Positions 27,221-35,722 of a stretch of 64,000 bases of DNA are shown here, one piece after another (position 1 is the stretch's first letter; the number at the start of each line of letters is the position of its first letter). The notes under the pieces were generated by a model. It saw only the letters and a program-made list of their open reading frames with translations, ran no database searches and was not told the origin of the DNA. The stretch is from Lewinellaceae bacterium (GTDB lineage: Bacteria; Bacteroidota; Bacteroidia; Chitinophagales; Saprospiraceae). The position numbers and the translations under genes were made by a program. The stretch covers positions 248,001-312,000 of the forward strand of contig JACJXW010000010.1 of assembly GCA_020636405.1 (NCBI GenBank). Direction: 5' to 3'.

Positions 27221-27989
27221 GGAGGGCCCCGTGACCGAACGCGCCACGCCCGCCAGCATCAGGGATAGCGCCGAGTTTCAGCAGCTGCTCGCCGGCGGCA
27301 TCATCCGCCGGGAGAAGCGGGGCCGCGGTTATGCCTATCTGATTGCGGCACCGGCGGCCTTTGAATCTTTCTGGCAAGCCAACTTCCCGGTGGAAATGGA
27401 AGACGAAAGCCTCACTACCGGCGCCGCCAACGTGGCTCGCTTTCGGGATTCCAAGGCTGTAAAACGCCCCGGTAAACGGATCTTTCTGCTCCGCGGCTGG
27501 CAGGAGGTCATCGTCAACGATGCCAACGTCGGACTGGAAGCATACACCAAAGATTTTGGGTTCTTTGCCGCCGGCATATTCAAAGCGGGCATTCCCAGAG
27601 TATGCAGCGTCGAAAACCTGGAAGTATTCATGGCAGCCGAAAAAGTATTGGGCAGTTCCTGGGTGTTCCTTCACCCGTACGGGCGCATCGGCAAACAACT
27701 GATCGGAAGCATCCGTACCGAGGAATGGCTGCACTTCCCCGATTACGATTACACCGGCATGGAGGAATACCTGCGCATCAAAGAGGTGCATCCCCATGCA
27801 CAATTGTACGTCCCGGAAGAATTGGAAGCCTTACACCGTCGTTTTTCCAAGCCACTGAAGGCCGGAGCACGGATGAAAAACCGCACCCGCCTTTCTACCC
27901 TGCCGGAAGTAGTACGGGTACGGAACCTGCTGGAAAAGACCGGCCATTTTTTAGAACAGGAAGTCCTGCTGTATGATACTGAAAGCTGA
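27186..27989 (+). CDS. Toprim nuclease of the SMC cassette (JetD-like)
   Basis: A 267-residue protein with a Toprim fold like Spo11/TopoVI-A. The metal-binding Glu is in SVENLEVF (Glu143), and the Asp pair is in FPDYDYTGMEEY (Asp186, Asp188). The end contains the LEQE motif (FLEQEVLL) of the DUF2220/JetD tail. The N-terminal arm domain (DUF3322) usual in JetD is missing or reduced; only about 130 residues precede the Toprim part. The ATG start at 27186 overlaps the SMC gene by 35 bases. A GTG at 27231, five bases after AAGGAGG (27219-27225), is an attractive alternative. In Wadjet systems JetD cuts plasmid DNA. Confidence 0.75.
   Translation: MTRRKRFYLKIKEGPVTERATPASIRDSAEFQQLLAGGIIRREKRGRGYAYLIAAPAAFESFWQANFPVEMEDESLTTGAANVARFRDSKAVKRPGKRIFLLRGWQEVIVNDANVGLEAYTKDFGFFAAGIFKAGIPRVCSVENLEVFMAAEKVLGSSWVFLHPYGRIGKQLIGSIRTEEWLHFPDYDYTGMEEYLRIKEVHPHAQLYVPEELEALHRRFSKPLKAGARMKNRTRLSTLPEVVRVRNLLEKTGHFLEQEVLLYDTES
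27219..27233 (+). promoter_or_regulatory. strong Shine-Dalgarno AAGGAGG before an internal GTG
   Basis: AAGGAGG is spaced ideally for the GTG at 27231 and begins within the SMC stop codon. Such sites are rare in Bacteroidota, so it may mark the true start of the nuclease gene. Confidence 0.45.
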
Positions 27990-29202
27990 TCCCGACAAGG
28001 TGCTCCGCTTCGTCGTGGAGAACTTCGAGCTCGTCCGTACGCTCTACCTGGCGCAACTGGCAGACAACGTCATTTCCCGGGAACAGTTCAACGCCCTTAC
28101 CAAGCATACGGGCGACATCTCCATCAATCGCCTTTTCGAATACAAACTACTGACAGAGCAGTACGACGACATCCGCCTCAACGAGCCGGTCCGTGCATTT
28201 CTGGCGTTCCTCATCAGCGAGTTTAAGCCGCTGCTACCGTCGGAGCTGGAGAAATACCGCACTTCCTTCAGCGAGCTGTTCACCGCGATCCAGGAATGTC
28301 CGGAAGGGGAGCACCCCATCCTTCTGGAGCAGCTGGAGGCGCTCTATGACGAGGTGCAACGTTTCCTGGAAAACGTCGAGAACAATACCGGGCAGCTCCT
28401 GCGGGAAACGCAGCACCTGAAAGCCAACAAGGATAAAATGGAATATGGGGACCGAATCCGCCGGGCCCGCCACCTCATCGAATACTACATTGCCCCCCTC
28501 AACACCATCCTCAACCTGCAGCATTCCGAATCGATCGCCAGCCTGCTGAGGGAGATCTCGGCCTATGCCAACCGGGAGCGCCTCCTCCATGGCTACCAGT
28601 TGGCGCGGGACCGCTTCGGCCAATTACACGAGCTGCTGCGGGGCGGCAATGAACGCATATTGCGGCAGTCGCGCATCCTCTCCCGGGAGCTGCTGCCACT
28701 GATCGAACGGCTTCAGACGGAGTCGGAGATCCTTAGCGGGTGGATCTTCTTTCTGGAGCGCGCTTTCCGGCACGAAGTGCCTTCCTTCACCACCCGCAGT
28801 TACCGAAACTTCTTTGGCAGCAGCACAGGCGCCAATGTGGCGTTGTTTATGGAACAGTTCGATCAACGCAAGGAGGCCATACTGCTGCAGGAGGAAGAGC
28901 TCACCGCCGTCGACCGCCACGAGGTCCTCTTCGACCGGCAGCTCTACGTCGAGTCTCTTCAGGAGCAATTGCCGGTCAACGACTTTTTCGGATGGTGTCG
29001 CGAGCACCTCTATCAGAATGAACCCCAGCCTTCTACCGAGCGATTCCTGAAAATATGCAGCATCGTCTTTGAAGATAGCGAACATTACGAGGCCGAATTC
29101 ACCGGCCGGCGCATTGATATAGAGCTGGAGGATTTTATTTTTCACGTACCTGAAGTGAAGGTAAGCATGAAGCCGGAAGTGCGAAGTGCGAAGTCGGAAT
29201 AG
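27973..29202 (+). CDS. kleisin-like component of the SMC cassette (JetA-like)
   Basis: A 409-residue protein that overlaps the nuclease gene by 17 bases. The first 90 residues look like a winged-helix domain (FELVRTLYLAQLADNVISRE), and the middle is helical/coiled (about 100-300), with EALYDEVQRFLENVENNTGQ. The last third is compact. This is the plan of MukF/MksF/JetA kleisins, which bridge the SMC heads. Sequence identity to named families is weak to my eye, so the call rests on context. The last codons contain short GAAGTGCGAAGT repeats that look like intergenic repeat run-in. Confidence 0.65.
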   Translation: MILKADPDKVLRFVVENFELVRTLYLAQLADNVISREQFNALTKHTGDISINRLFEYKLLTEQYDDIRLNEPVRAFLAFLISEFKPLLPSELEKYRTSFSELFTAIQECPEGEHPILLEQLEALYDEVQRFLENVENNTGQLLRETQHLKANKDKMEYGDRIRRARHLIEYYIAPLNTILNLQHSESIASLLREISAYANRERLLHGYQLARDRFGQLHELLRGGNERILRQSRILSRELLPLIERLQTESEILSGWIFFLERAFRHEVPSFTTRSYRNFFGSSTGANVALFMEQFDQRKEAILLQEEELTAVDRHEVLFDRQLYVESLQEQLPVNDFFGWCREHLYQNEPQPSTERFLKICSIVFEDSEHYEAEFTGRRIDIELEDFIFHVPEVKVSMKPEVRSAKSE

Positions 29203-29309
29203 GCCTTCGAATTGATGGTTTAGGCCGATTTTCCGCCTTTAAAAACCCTGGACTGGAATAAATACGCTTAAAACTCTACGAGAGAAATTGCTGACATTAA
29301 CTAAAAATA

Positions 29310-29834
29310 ATGTACCCGGAATACCACCGCGAGATCACCGAAGCTTTACTTATGGACGCCCGCTTTCTGGTGGAGGGCGAGCCCGAATTCACCTGCTTGC
29401 GGGAGAACCTGGATTTCTACCAGCAGTTCTTCGAAGCCTCCTTTGGCCTATCGCTGCTCTGCCAGAGCGACTATGCCTTTTTACAGAGCGCCCGCGACAA
29501 CGACACCCTCTCCCGTGACATCTGCATTTTTCTGGGTATCCTCTGCTACGAGATGGACCGCGAAGGCAAGAATATAATGGAGGAGCTGAGTTTCAGCACT
29601 TTCGCCTATGAGGAGGTAGAGCGCCTGCTGGAATTGTCGTCCTACCGGGAAGTGCTGGAAGCCACCAAGAGCCTGCGCGACGGTTCTTCCCGCCGCAACT
29701 TCTACCATCTGCTGGCCCGCCGCCGCCTGATCGACAAAATCGACGATGAGGTTTTTCGTTTCACACCGGGACATAAGTACTTCCTGGACTTCGCCCGGGG
29801 GATAGCTCAGGGGAAGAGCGAAGAGGAGGAATAA
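29310..29834 (+). CDS. KITE/MksE-like component of the SMC cassette (JetB-like)
   Basis: A 174-residue acidic protein. It begins EITEALLMDARFLVEGEPEF and continues ENLDFYQQFFEASFGLSLL, the pattern seen in MksE/DUF4194-type winged-helix proteins that dimerise on a kleisin. It follows the kleisin-like gene by 107 bases. Completing the set SMC, nuclease, kleisin, KITE, it is the last gene of the cassette; a palindromic repeat follows at 29967. Confidence 0.65.
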   Translation: MYPEYHREITEALLMDARFLVEGEPEFTCLRENLDFYQQFFEASFGLSLLCQSDYAFLQSARDNDTLSRDICIFLGILCYEMDREGKNIMEELSFSTFAYEEVERLLELSSYREVLEATKSLRDGSSRRNFYHLLARRRLIDKIDDEVFRFTPGHKYFLDFARGIAQGKSEEEE

Positions 29835-29966
29835 GGGGCGAAGCCTCCATTCCCTCTACCCGGCCGAAATTATGGACAGTTCAAGTTTTTTGGTGTAAGA
29901 ACCAGGCCCGGATTGTGTTGAAATGTATAGAAATGATGAAATTCTGGCCGAAACCAAGTAGGACAG

Positions 29967-30005
29967 GCCCCGTGAAATGATATATACTTGATTATTCCAC
30001 GGGGC
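29967..30005. repeat. REP-like palindrome, copy 1
   Basis: GCCCCGTG (29967-29974) pairs with CACGGGGC (29998-30005), with inner AAT/ATT pairing and one mismatch. It is followed by AGGCC. It resembles the copy at 47815-47851 in both arms and in the downstream AGGCC. It may terminate the SMC cassette. Confidence 0.5.
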
Positions 30006-30079
30006 AGGCCGTTCTACTCGTATCCACGTGTTTCCCTATTGGTATCCATGTACTCAAGTGCATATCGCAGCAGTGTACG

Positions 30080-31783
30080 TTATGCCATCTCGATCTCCGC
30101 TTCCTTCTTCAGCCCCAGCTCTTTGACGCTGATCTCCCGCATTTCGATCTTGCGGATCTTGCCCGTGACGGTCATTGGAAAGGATTCCGTAAACTTGATG
30201 TAGCGCGGTATTTTGTAGTGGGCGATATTGCCCCGGCAATACGCCTTGATCTCTTCCTCGGTAGCCATTTCTCCATCCCTCAGTTTTATCCAGGCCATTA
30301 CCTCCTCTCCATATTTCTCATCGGGAACACCGATCACCTGCACTTCGCTCACTTTCGGATGCGTAAAAAGGAACTCCTCGATCTCCCGGGGGTAAATGTT
30401 CTCCCCGCCGCGGATGATCATATCTTTGATGCGCCCTACGATGTTGATATACCCCTGTTTGTCCATGGTAGCCATATCTCCGGAGTGCATCCAGCGTGCC
30501 GGGTCGATGGCTTCTCTGGTTTTCTCTTCGTCGCGCCAGTATCCCAGCATGACGCTGTACCCTCGGGTGCAAAGCTCACCGGCAGTGCCTCGGGGGACGA
30601 CCCTCTGCGTTTCCGGGTCGATGATCTTGATCTCCAGGTGGGGATGTACTTTGCCGACCGTGCTCACCTGTTTTTCCAGCGTGGTGCCCGGGCGGGTCTG
30701 CGTGCTTACCGGACTGGTTTCCGTCATACCGTAAGCGATCTGCACTTCGGGCATGTGCATAATGGTTTTCACCTTTTTCATCACTTCGATCGGACAGGGA
30801 GCTCCGGCCATGATCCCCGTACGGAGGCTGGACAAGTCGTATTTGTGAAAATTGGGGTCTTCCAATTCGGCGATAAACATGGTGGGCACACCATAGATGG
30901 CGGTAGCGCGTTCCTGCTCGACAGCGCGGAGTACAGCATCAGGCTCAAAACCCTGGCTCGGATAGATCACGGTAGCGCCGTGAGAAAGACACCCCAGGTT
31001 GCCCAGCACCATACCAAAGCAATGGTAAAGCGGCACGGGTATGACCAGGCGGTCTTTGTGGGTAAAGTTCATCGTTTCAGCAACGAAGCAGCCATTGTTC
31101 AAAATATTGTGATGGCTGAGGGTGGCTCCTTTCGGAAAACCAGTGGTACCGCTGGTATATTGAATGTTTATGGGATCGTCGAAACAACAGGATGCCTGCC
31201 GTCTGGCGAGGGTTTCGGCATCAACATTAGACGAGAGGCCCAGGAAATCATGCCAGTCCCACATGCCCGGGCACGGGTCCCATCCCAGATGAACAATAGC
31301 CCTGAGGTGGTGCAGCTTCTCGAGATCCAACCGGCCTGGTTCGCTGATCTTCAGTTCGGGCGCCAGGTGGTTCAGCATTTCCAGGTAATTGGATTTCTTG
31401 AACTCATCGGCAGTGAACAACAGGCTGCAACCCGAATGATTGAGTGCATATTCCAGTTCATGCAAGCGGTAACTGGGGTTGATGTTGACCAGGATGGCAC
31501 CGATCTTAGCTGTAGCATATTGCACAATTGCCCATTCCGCACAGTTGGGCGCCCAGATGCCAACCCGCTCGCCCTTGTTCATCCCCGCGGCGATCAGCGC
31601 CCGGGCACAGGTGTCGACCTGCTCTTTAAGCTGACGGTACGTCAGGCGAATACCTTGGTGGTGGACAACAAGCGCCTCATTGTCCGGATACAACTCTACG
31701 ACCTCATCAAACAGGCCGCCGATCGTTTTACCGATCAGCGGTTTATTGCTGATACCGCTGGCATAACTCAGTTGTTCTTTCAT
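30080..31783 (-). CDS. AMP-dependent acyl-CoA synthetase
   Basis: A 567-residue adenylate-forming enzyme that activates a fatty or other organic acid with ATP and CoA. It has the P-loop-like motif YTSGTTGFPKGATLSH, the A5/A7 regions AYGMTETSP and WMHSGDMATMDKQGY, and the C-terminal catalytic Lys in MTVTGKIRK. The length is normal. It is followed upstream by an alpha/beta hydrolase gene on the same strand, 11 bases away, which suggests an operon. The chain length of the substrate cannot be told. Confidence 0.9.
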   Translation of the reverse strand: MKEQLSYASGISNKPLIGKTIGGLFDEVVELYPDNEALVVHHQGIRLTYRQLKEQVDTCARALIAAGMNKGERVGIWAPNCAEWAIVQYATAKIGAILVNINPSYRLHELEYALNHSGCSLLFTADEFKKSNYLEMLNHLAPELKISEPGRLDLEKLHHLRAIVHLGWDPCPGMWDWHDFLGLSSNVDAETLARRQASCCFDDPINIQYTSGTTGFPKGATLSHHNILNNGCFVAETMNFTHKDRLVIPVPLYHCFGMVLGNLGCLSHGATVIYPSQGFEPDAVLRAVEQERATAIYGVPTMFIAELEDPNFHKYDLSSLRTGIMAGAPCPIEVMKKVKTIMHMPEVQIAYGMTETSPVSTQTRPGTTLEKQVSTVGKVHPHLEIKIIDPETQRVVPRGTAGELCTRGYSVMLGYWRDEEKTREAIDPARWMHSGDMATMDKQGYINIVGRIKDMIIRGGENIYPREIEEFLFTHPKVSEVQVIGVPDEKYGEEVMAWIKLRDGEMATEEEIKAYCRGNIAHYKIPRYIKFTESFPMTVTGKIRKIEMREISVKELGLKKEAEIEMA

Positions 31784-31794
31784 AGGAGCTGGTT

Positions 31795-32598
31795 TTATTT
31801 GGCAGGGCTGGTTGATGCCCTTAATGTTTTTTCAATAAACACAGCCATCTTTTCCAGTACGATCCCCTCTGCTTGCCGGTGGGGGATATGGCCGCATTGC
31901 TTTATTTCAAAAGCTTCCGCACCCGGCCCGATACCGTTGACGATACGCCTTACTTGTTCCATGGTGCCATACTGGTCTTCACTACCCTGGATGATCAGGG
32001 CCGGGCAGGTGATCCGGGGCAACAAGCTTTCCATGCTCCAGTCCTGGAAATGCCCATCCAGCCAGGTATCGGCCCAGGCGTCAAAGAGCGCCTCTGTTTT
32101 ATCCCCGTGGAACCGGGCAAGTTTCGGAAGGAGGAATGCTTTCCTCGACAATGCATCGCGGATACCGTCCAGCGTTATTTCTTCGACAAAGGCGTGGGCA
32201 GCTTCTGTGATTATTGCGGTGGGTTGTTGGTAGGCAGCGTAGATGAGCGCAATGGTGCCGCCATCGCTATGGCCAATCAGGATGGGGCGCTGTATCCGGA
32301 GCTGTTGCAACAGCTCCGGAAGTATTTCCAAGGCTTCCCGGTGCAGATATTCTTTATTGCGCACACGTGGAAGGAAGGAGGAATTTCCATGTCCGGCACG
32401 CTCATAGATGAAGGCGTTGAGCCGGCATCGGTTCGCCAGTTTTTCGGGAAAACTCCCCCACTGCGCAATAGAACCCAACGCGTCATGAAGAAAAATCAAG
32501 GTTGGAGAGGATGCGCTTCCCGATACGCTCACTTGCTTCACCTGGAGGTGATGGTGTTCTGCCGGGAGATGTACGCTTATCCGTTCCTTGTCCTTCAT
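31795..32598 (-). CDS. alpha/beta hydrolase
   Basis: A 267-residue alpha/beta hydrolase with oxyanion region LIFLHDALGSIAQW, nucleophile elbow GHSDGG, acid in QGSEDQYG and catalytic His in CGHIPH. It lies upstream of and close to the acyl-CoA synthetase on the same strand, which suggests a shared role in ester or acid use. The substrate is unknown. Confidence 0.85.
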   Translation of the reverse strand: MKDKERISVHLPAEHHHLQVKQVSVSGSASSPTLIFLHDALGSIAQWGSFPEKLANRCRLNAFIYERAGHGNSSFLPRVRNKEYLHREALEILPELLQQLRIQRPILIGHSDGGTIALIYAAYQQPTAIITEAAHAFVEEITLDGIRDALSRKAFLLPKLARFHGDKTEALFDAWADTWLDGHFQDWSMESLLPRITCPALIIQGSEDQYGTMEQVRRIVNGIGPGAEAFEIKQCGHIPHRQAEGIVLEKMAVFIEKTLRASTSPAK

Positions 32599-32920
32599 AC
32601 GCAGAGGGGGGCGTTTTGCAGCCCTTATTTTCCGCTGGCAAGGTAAGGCAGGAAGGCCCTTGGGGCAATGATCAAAGTCAGTTTGGGGAGGTGGCTTTTG
32701 TTAGGGTTTAGGCAGCTTTTGGGGGGGTGGGGAGGGGCGGGCGGCGGGGATTGCTAAGTGAGCAGGAGAACTTTAAGTCTCCTGCTCACTAGCAAAGTTA
32801 TCGCTTTCGCCACTCCTGAAAAAGGACAAAAAGCGGTCATTTTTCACGGGGGGGGTTATTTACTCAAACTCACCACAAAAAAGTAACAACTTTTTGAATA
32901 TCAATATTTAACGACAACAT
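32599..32920. other. intergenic region, 322 bases
   Basis: A G-rich tract (32719-32750) precedes a long hairpin (32751-32795). Otherwise no gene is recognised. Confidence 0.5.
32751..32795. terminator. 18-pair hairpin
   Basis: TTGCTAAGTGAGCAGGAGA (32751-32769) pairs with TCTCCTGCTCACTAGCAA (32778-32795), with one bulged A and an 8-base loop. It lies 126 bases beyond the stop of the minus-strand SDR gene. No U-tract is present. Confidence 0.6.
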
Positions 32921-33640
32921 TTATCGCTTAGGCGGCTGTGCCGGCCGCACCTCCACCTTGCTGGGCAGCGTGCGGGGATTCATGCGCAGTAAGTCTACTA
33001 CCATCTGGCCCAGGTCTTCGGGTTGTATTTTCCAGGCATCAGCGGAGCTGGGCGTATGCCCGTTGAAGTGCGTGGCAACCGAGCCCGGCATTATGGTGGA
33101 CACCTTGATCCCATGGTGCCGCAGGTCGAGCATGATGGCTTGAGTGAAACCCACCAGGCCGAATTTACTGGCATTGTAAGCAGCGCCGCCGGCAAAAAAA
33201 TTGGCGCCGGCCAGGCTGGCAATGGTGATGATGTATCCTTCCGATTCCTTCAATGCGGGAACAGCGGCTTTTACACTGTTGAAAACACCGGTGAGGTTGA
33301 TGTCGATGGTGTCCTGCCACTGGGTAGGGGTGAGGTCCTCGATCGAAGCGAAATGGCCAATGCCTGCATTGGCGACCAGCACGTCCAGTTGCCCCCACTC
33401 TTTCAGGATACGCCCAACGCAGGTTTGCTGGGAGCTCAGGTTGCGCACATCGGCGGCAATGCCGATGGCCTTTCCCGGGCCTACCTGGTTGAGAAAAATT
33501 GCAGCCTTATCGATGGCTTCTTTTGAACGGCTGGTTACCGCCACGTTCATACCCGCTCTGATGAGAGATTCGGCGACGCCAAGGCCAATGCCTTTACTGC
33601 CTCCGGTAACGAGTGCTGTTTTTCCTTTTAGTTGTTCCAT
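32921..33640 (-). CDS. short-chain dehydrogenase/reductase
   Basis: A 239-residue classical SDR: NAD(P) motif TGGSKGIG near residue 13, NAG motif VLVANAGIGHF, catalytic Ser in TIASLAG and the YxxxK pair in YNASKFG. It is likely a 3-oxoacyl-reductase-like enzyme; the exact substrate is unknown. A candidate -7 box TACCTTTG lies on the minus strand at 33727-33734, overlapping the start of the divergent small gene. Confidence 0.88.
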   Translation of the reverse strand: MEQLKGKTALVTGGSKGIGLGVAESLIRAGMNVAVTSRSKEAIDKAAIFLNQVGPGKAIGIAADVRNLSSQQTCVGRILKEWGQLDVLVANAGIGHFASIEDLTPTQWQDTIDINLTGVFNSVKAAVPALKESEGYIITIASLAGANFFAGGAAYNASKFGLVGFTQAIMLDLRHHGIKVSTIMPGSVATHFNGHTPSSADAWKIQPEDLGQMVVDLLRMNPRTLPSKVEVRPAQPPKR

Positions 33641-33733
33641 TTTGATGGAACGCCTGCTGAATAGGAAGGTTCAGTTACTTTTTCGTATTTTCCGATCCTT
33701 ATTTGGAAGGCTGCGCAAACACTTCGCAAAGGT

Positions 33734-34003
33734 ATGAAAGGACGGCAATACCAACACCGGCAGATCCGAACAGCCGACGGCTGGGTGGTAACTGGCAGGG
33801 AGTACATCCTGCGGGACGGCAATTTTACCGCCAGGGTAAAACTGCTCAGGGACCGGCCAACGGATGACGCCCTGAAATTTCGGGTCGAGGTCATTCAGAG
33901 TGAGACGGGCTACTTCGAGGCCGGCAGCCGGATTACCCTCACTGCCGACTGGGAAGGTTCCGGCAGCTGGCAGCTCCTGGAAATGAAACCAGAAGAACGT
34001 TGA
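33734..34003 (+). CDS. small hypothetical protein
   Basis: An 89-residue soluble protein, beta-rich and charged (GWVVTGREYILRDGNFTARV). No signal peptide or known domain was recognised. It lies 107 bases upstream of the protease gene on the same strand. Confidence 0.45.
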   Translation: MKGRQYQHRQIRTADGWVVTGREYILRDGNFTARVKLLRDRPTDDALKFRVEVIQSETGYFEAGSRITLTADWEGSGSWQLLEMKPEER

Positions 34004-34110
34004 GGTAACCCTTTGCCGGCTGGCCAAATGAATGAAAGGTATGACGGGCGAAATGGCTCGTACCTTTCGACCTTATTCTTCAAAAAAACTCAGACAAAAA
34101 GAACAATACT

Positions 34111-35583
34111 ATGATCGGCCGAATTACTTCCATCTTACTGCTGCTTTCATTTGCTGTATCCCTTCGGGGCCAGGAATTGTCCTCCAATCCTTTGGAGCGC
34201 GCTCTTTCCGGGGTGGTCACTGTCGCCGTGCTGGATGTGAGCAGCGAGGATCAGAACTTCGGGTTTGGGGCTGTCCGGAGTTATGCGGATATCGCCTACG
34301 AAAAGAGCCTGGATATGAGTAGCACCTTACGCAACGGGTCGGGTTTCATAATTGAGCACCAAGGGGCCTACTACGTTCTGACCAACGTACACGTTATCGA
34401 TGCCGCCTCCGGCGCACCGGGCTCGATCGTCATTTACAGCATCACCCGTGAGGAGTACCCCATGAGAGTGATAGGAGGCGACAGTTTCTACGACCTGGCT
34501 ATCCTGGCGTTCGATGGCAAGGAACCCGGCCCGGAACTACAACCCTTAACCTTCAGTGAGCAGGAAGCGGAGCTGGCGCAGGAGGCCTTCTCCATCGGCA
34601 ACCCGCTGGGGCGATACCCTTACACCATTACCGAAGGGATCATCAGCGGAAAGAACCGCCTGTTCTTCCGCCCGACGACGGGCCGGTTTGGGTTCCTTCA
34701 GCATACCGCCACCCTGATCTGGGGCAACAGCGGCGGCCCTCTGGTCAACGAAAATGGTGAAGTGATCGGCGTAAACACCTGGATACATGCGGACAATAAA
34801 CAGGGGCAAAACTATGTGTTCTCCCAGCTCAACTTCGCGCTGGAAGGAAACCTTGCCCACCGCCTGTTCCAGGAAATGATGGATAATGGGGGGCGGGTGC
34901 AGCGGGCATTTCTGGGCGTCGTTTTCTCCTCCTCCAAAGGCCTGCTGGATGGCCCGGATTCACCGCCTGTCATCCACAGCCTCATCGAAGGCACCCCCGC
35001 TGCCGAAGCATTGAAAGAACGGATCGGGTATACCGTTACCGGCATCAATGGGCAGCCGGTGAAGACGCTGCAGGATATCGTCCGGACGCTTGAGTCCGCC
35101 AACCCGGGCCAGCGCATTACCCTTGAGCTCAAAAAGGGCATGCTCTCACCGCAAGACACTATGTCCGCAGACGAACTCACCGAGGCCAACCTTGAAAAAG
35201 TTGCGCACCACTTTTTCAAAACCTTTTCCGATTACGATGTGGACGCCAAACGGCAGGGCGTCGAACTTCACGGAAACCCCGTGAAGAGCTACCACCGCAT
35301 AGAGGTGGCCAAATCCGATATCTACCCACCGGAGAACGCTACCTTTGAAGTGCAACAGGGCAAGATCACCTACGGCATGGCCAGCCTGGGCGCCATCGAC
35401 AACTACGGCCGCGGGAAATTTTACCGGGCCACCTCCCTGCAGGAAGTGGCGACCGCCATCCGCCTCAATTCCCTGGAAGGCCACCTGGGGGCCGACCTGC
35501 TGGATGAAAACCAAAAACTGCAACGGGTACGCTTCTTCATGACGGATAACAACCTGGATGAGGTGAAGGCCCTTTTTTATTGA
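34111..35583 (+). CDS. secreted trypsin-like serine protease with a PDZ domain (HtrA/Deg-like)
   Basis: A 490-residue exported protease. After a signal peptide (about 1-20, ending LRGQ), the catalytic triad is visible: His in VLTNVHVID, Asp in DSFYDLAILAF and Ser in GNSGGPLVNENGEVIGVN. A PDZ-like domain follows (about 265-345; AFLGVVFSSSKGLLDGP to TVTGINGQPVKTLQDI). The last 130 residues are not recognised. It differs from classic HtrA by a long insert before the His and by a unique C-terminal part. Confidence 0.85.
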   Translation: MIGRITSILLLLSFAVSLRGQELSSNPLERALSGVVTVAVLDVSSEDQNFGFGAVRSYADIAYEKSLDMSSTLRNGSGFIIEHQGAYYVLTNVHVIDAASGAPGSIVIYSITREEYPMRVIGGDSFYDLAILAFDGKEPGPELQPLTFSEQEAELAQEAFSIGNPLGRYPYTITEGIISGKNRLFFRPTTGRFGFLQHTATLIWGNSGGPLVNENGEVIGVNTWIHADNKQGQNYVFSQLNFALEGNLAHRLFQEMMDNGGRVQRAFLGVVFSSSKGLLDGPDSPPVIHSLIEGTPAAEALKERIGYTVTGINGQPVKTLQDIVRTLESANPGQRITLELKKGMLSPQDTMSADELTEANLEKVAHHFFKTFSDYDVDAKRQGVELHGNPVKSYHRIEVAKSDIYPPENATFEVQQGKITYGMASLGAIDNYGRGKFYRATSLQEVATAIRLNSLEGHLGADLLDENQKLQRVRFFMTDNNLDEVKALFY

Positions 35584-35722
35584 GTATCTGTAAAAGCTGG
35601 CATCTTTTTGTGTAGTGGTGAGTGCAAAAGGTATTAATGTATTGCTTGTATCATCGCATGCAGCTATTTTAGCAGGCTGATGTCTTTATCCTTAATTCAT
35701 TATCCTACTAAAATCACCCGCG

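Noticed and set aside
30218..32233. 671-codon open frame opposite the acyl-CoA synthetase
   Set aside because: It is the complement of two well-supported genes (synthetase and hydrolase); its translation has no recognisable domain.
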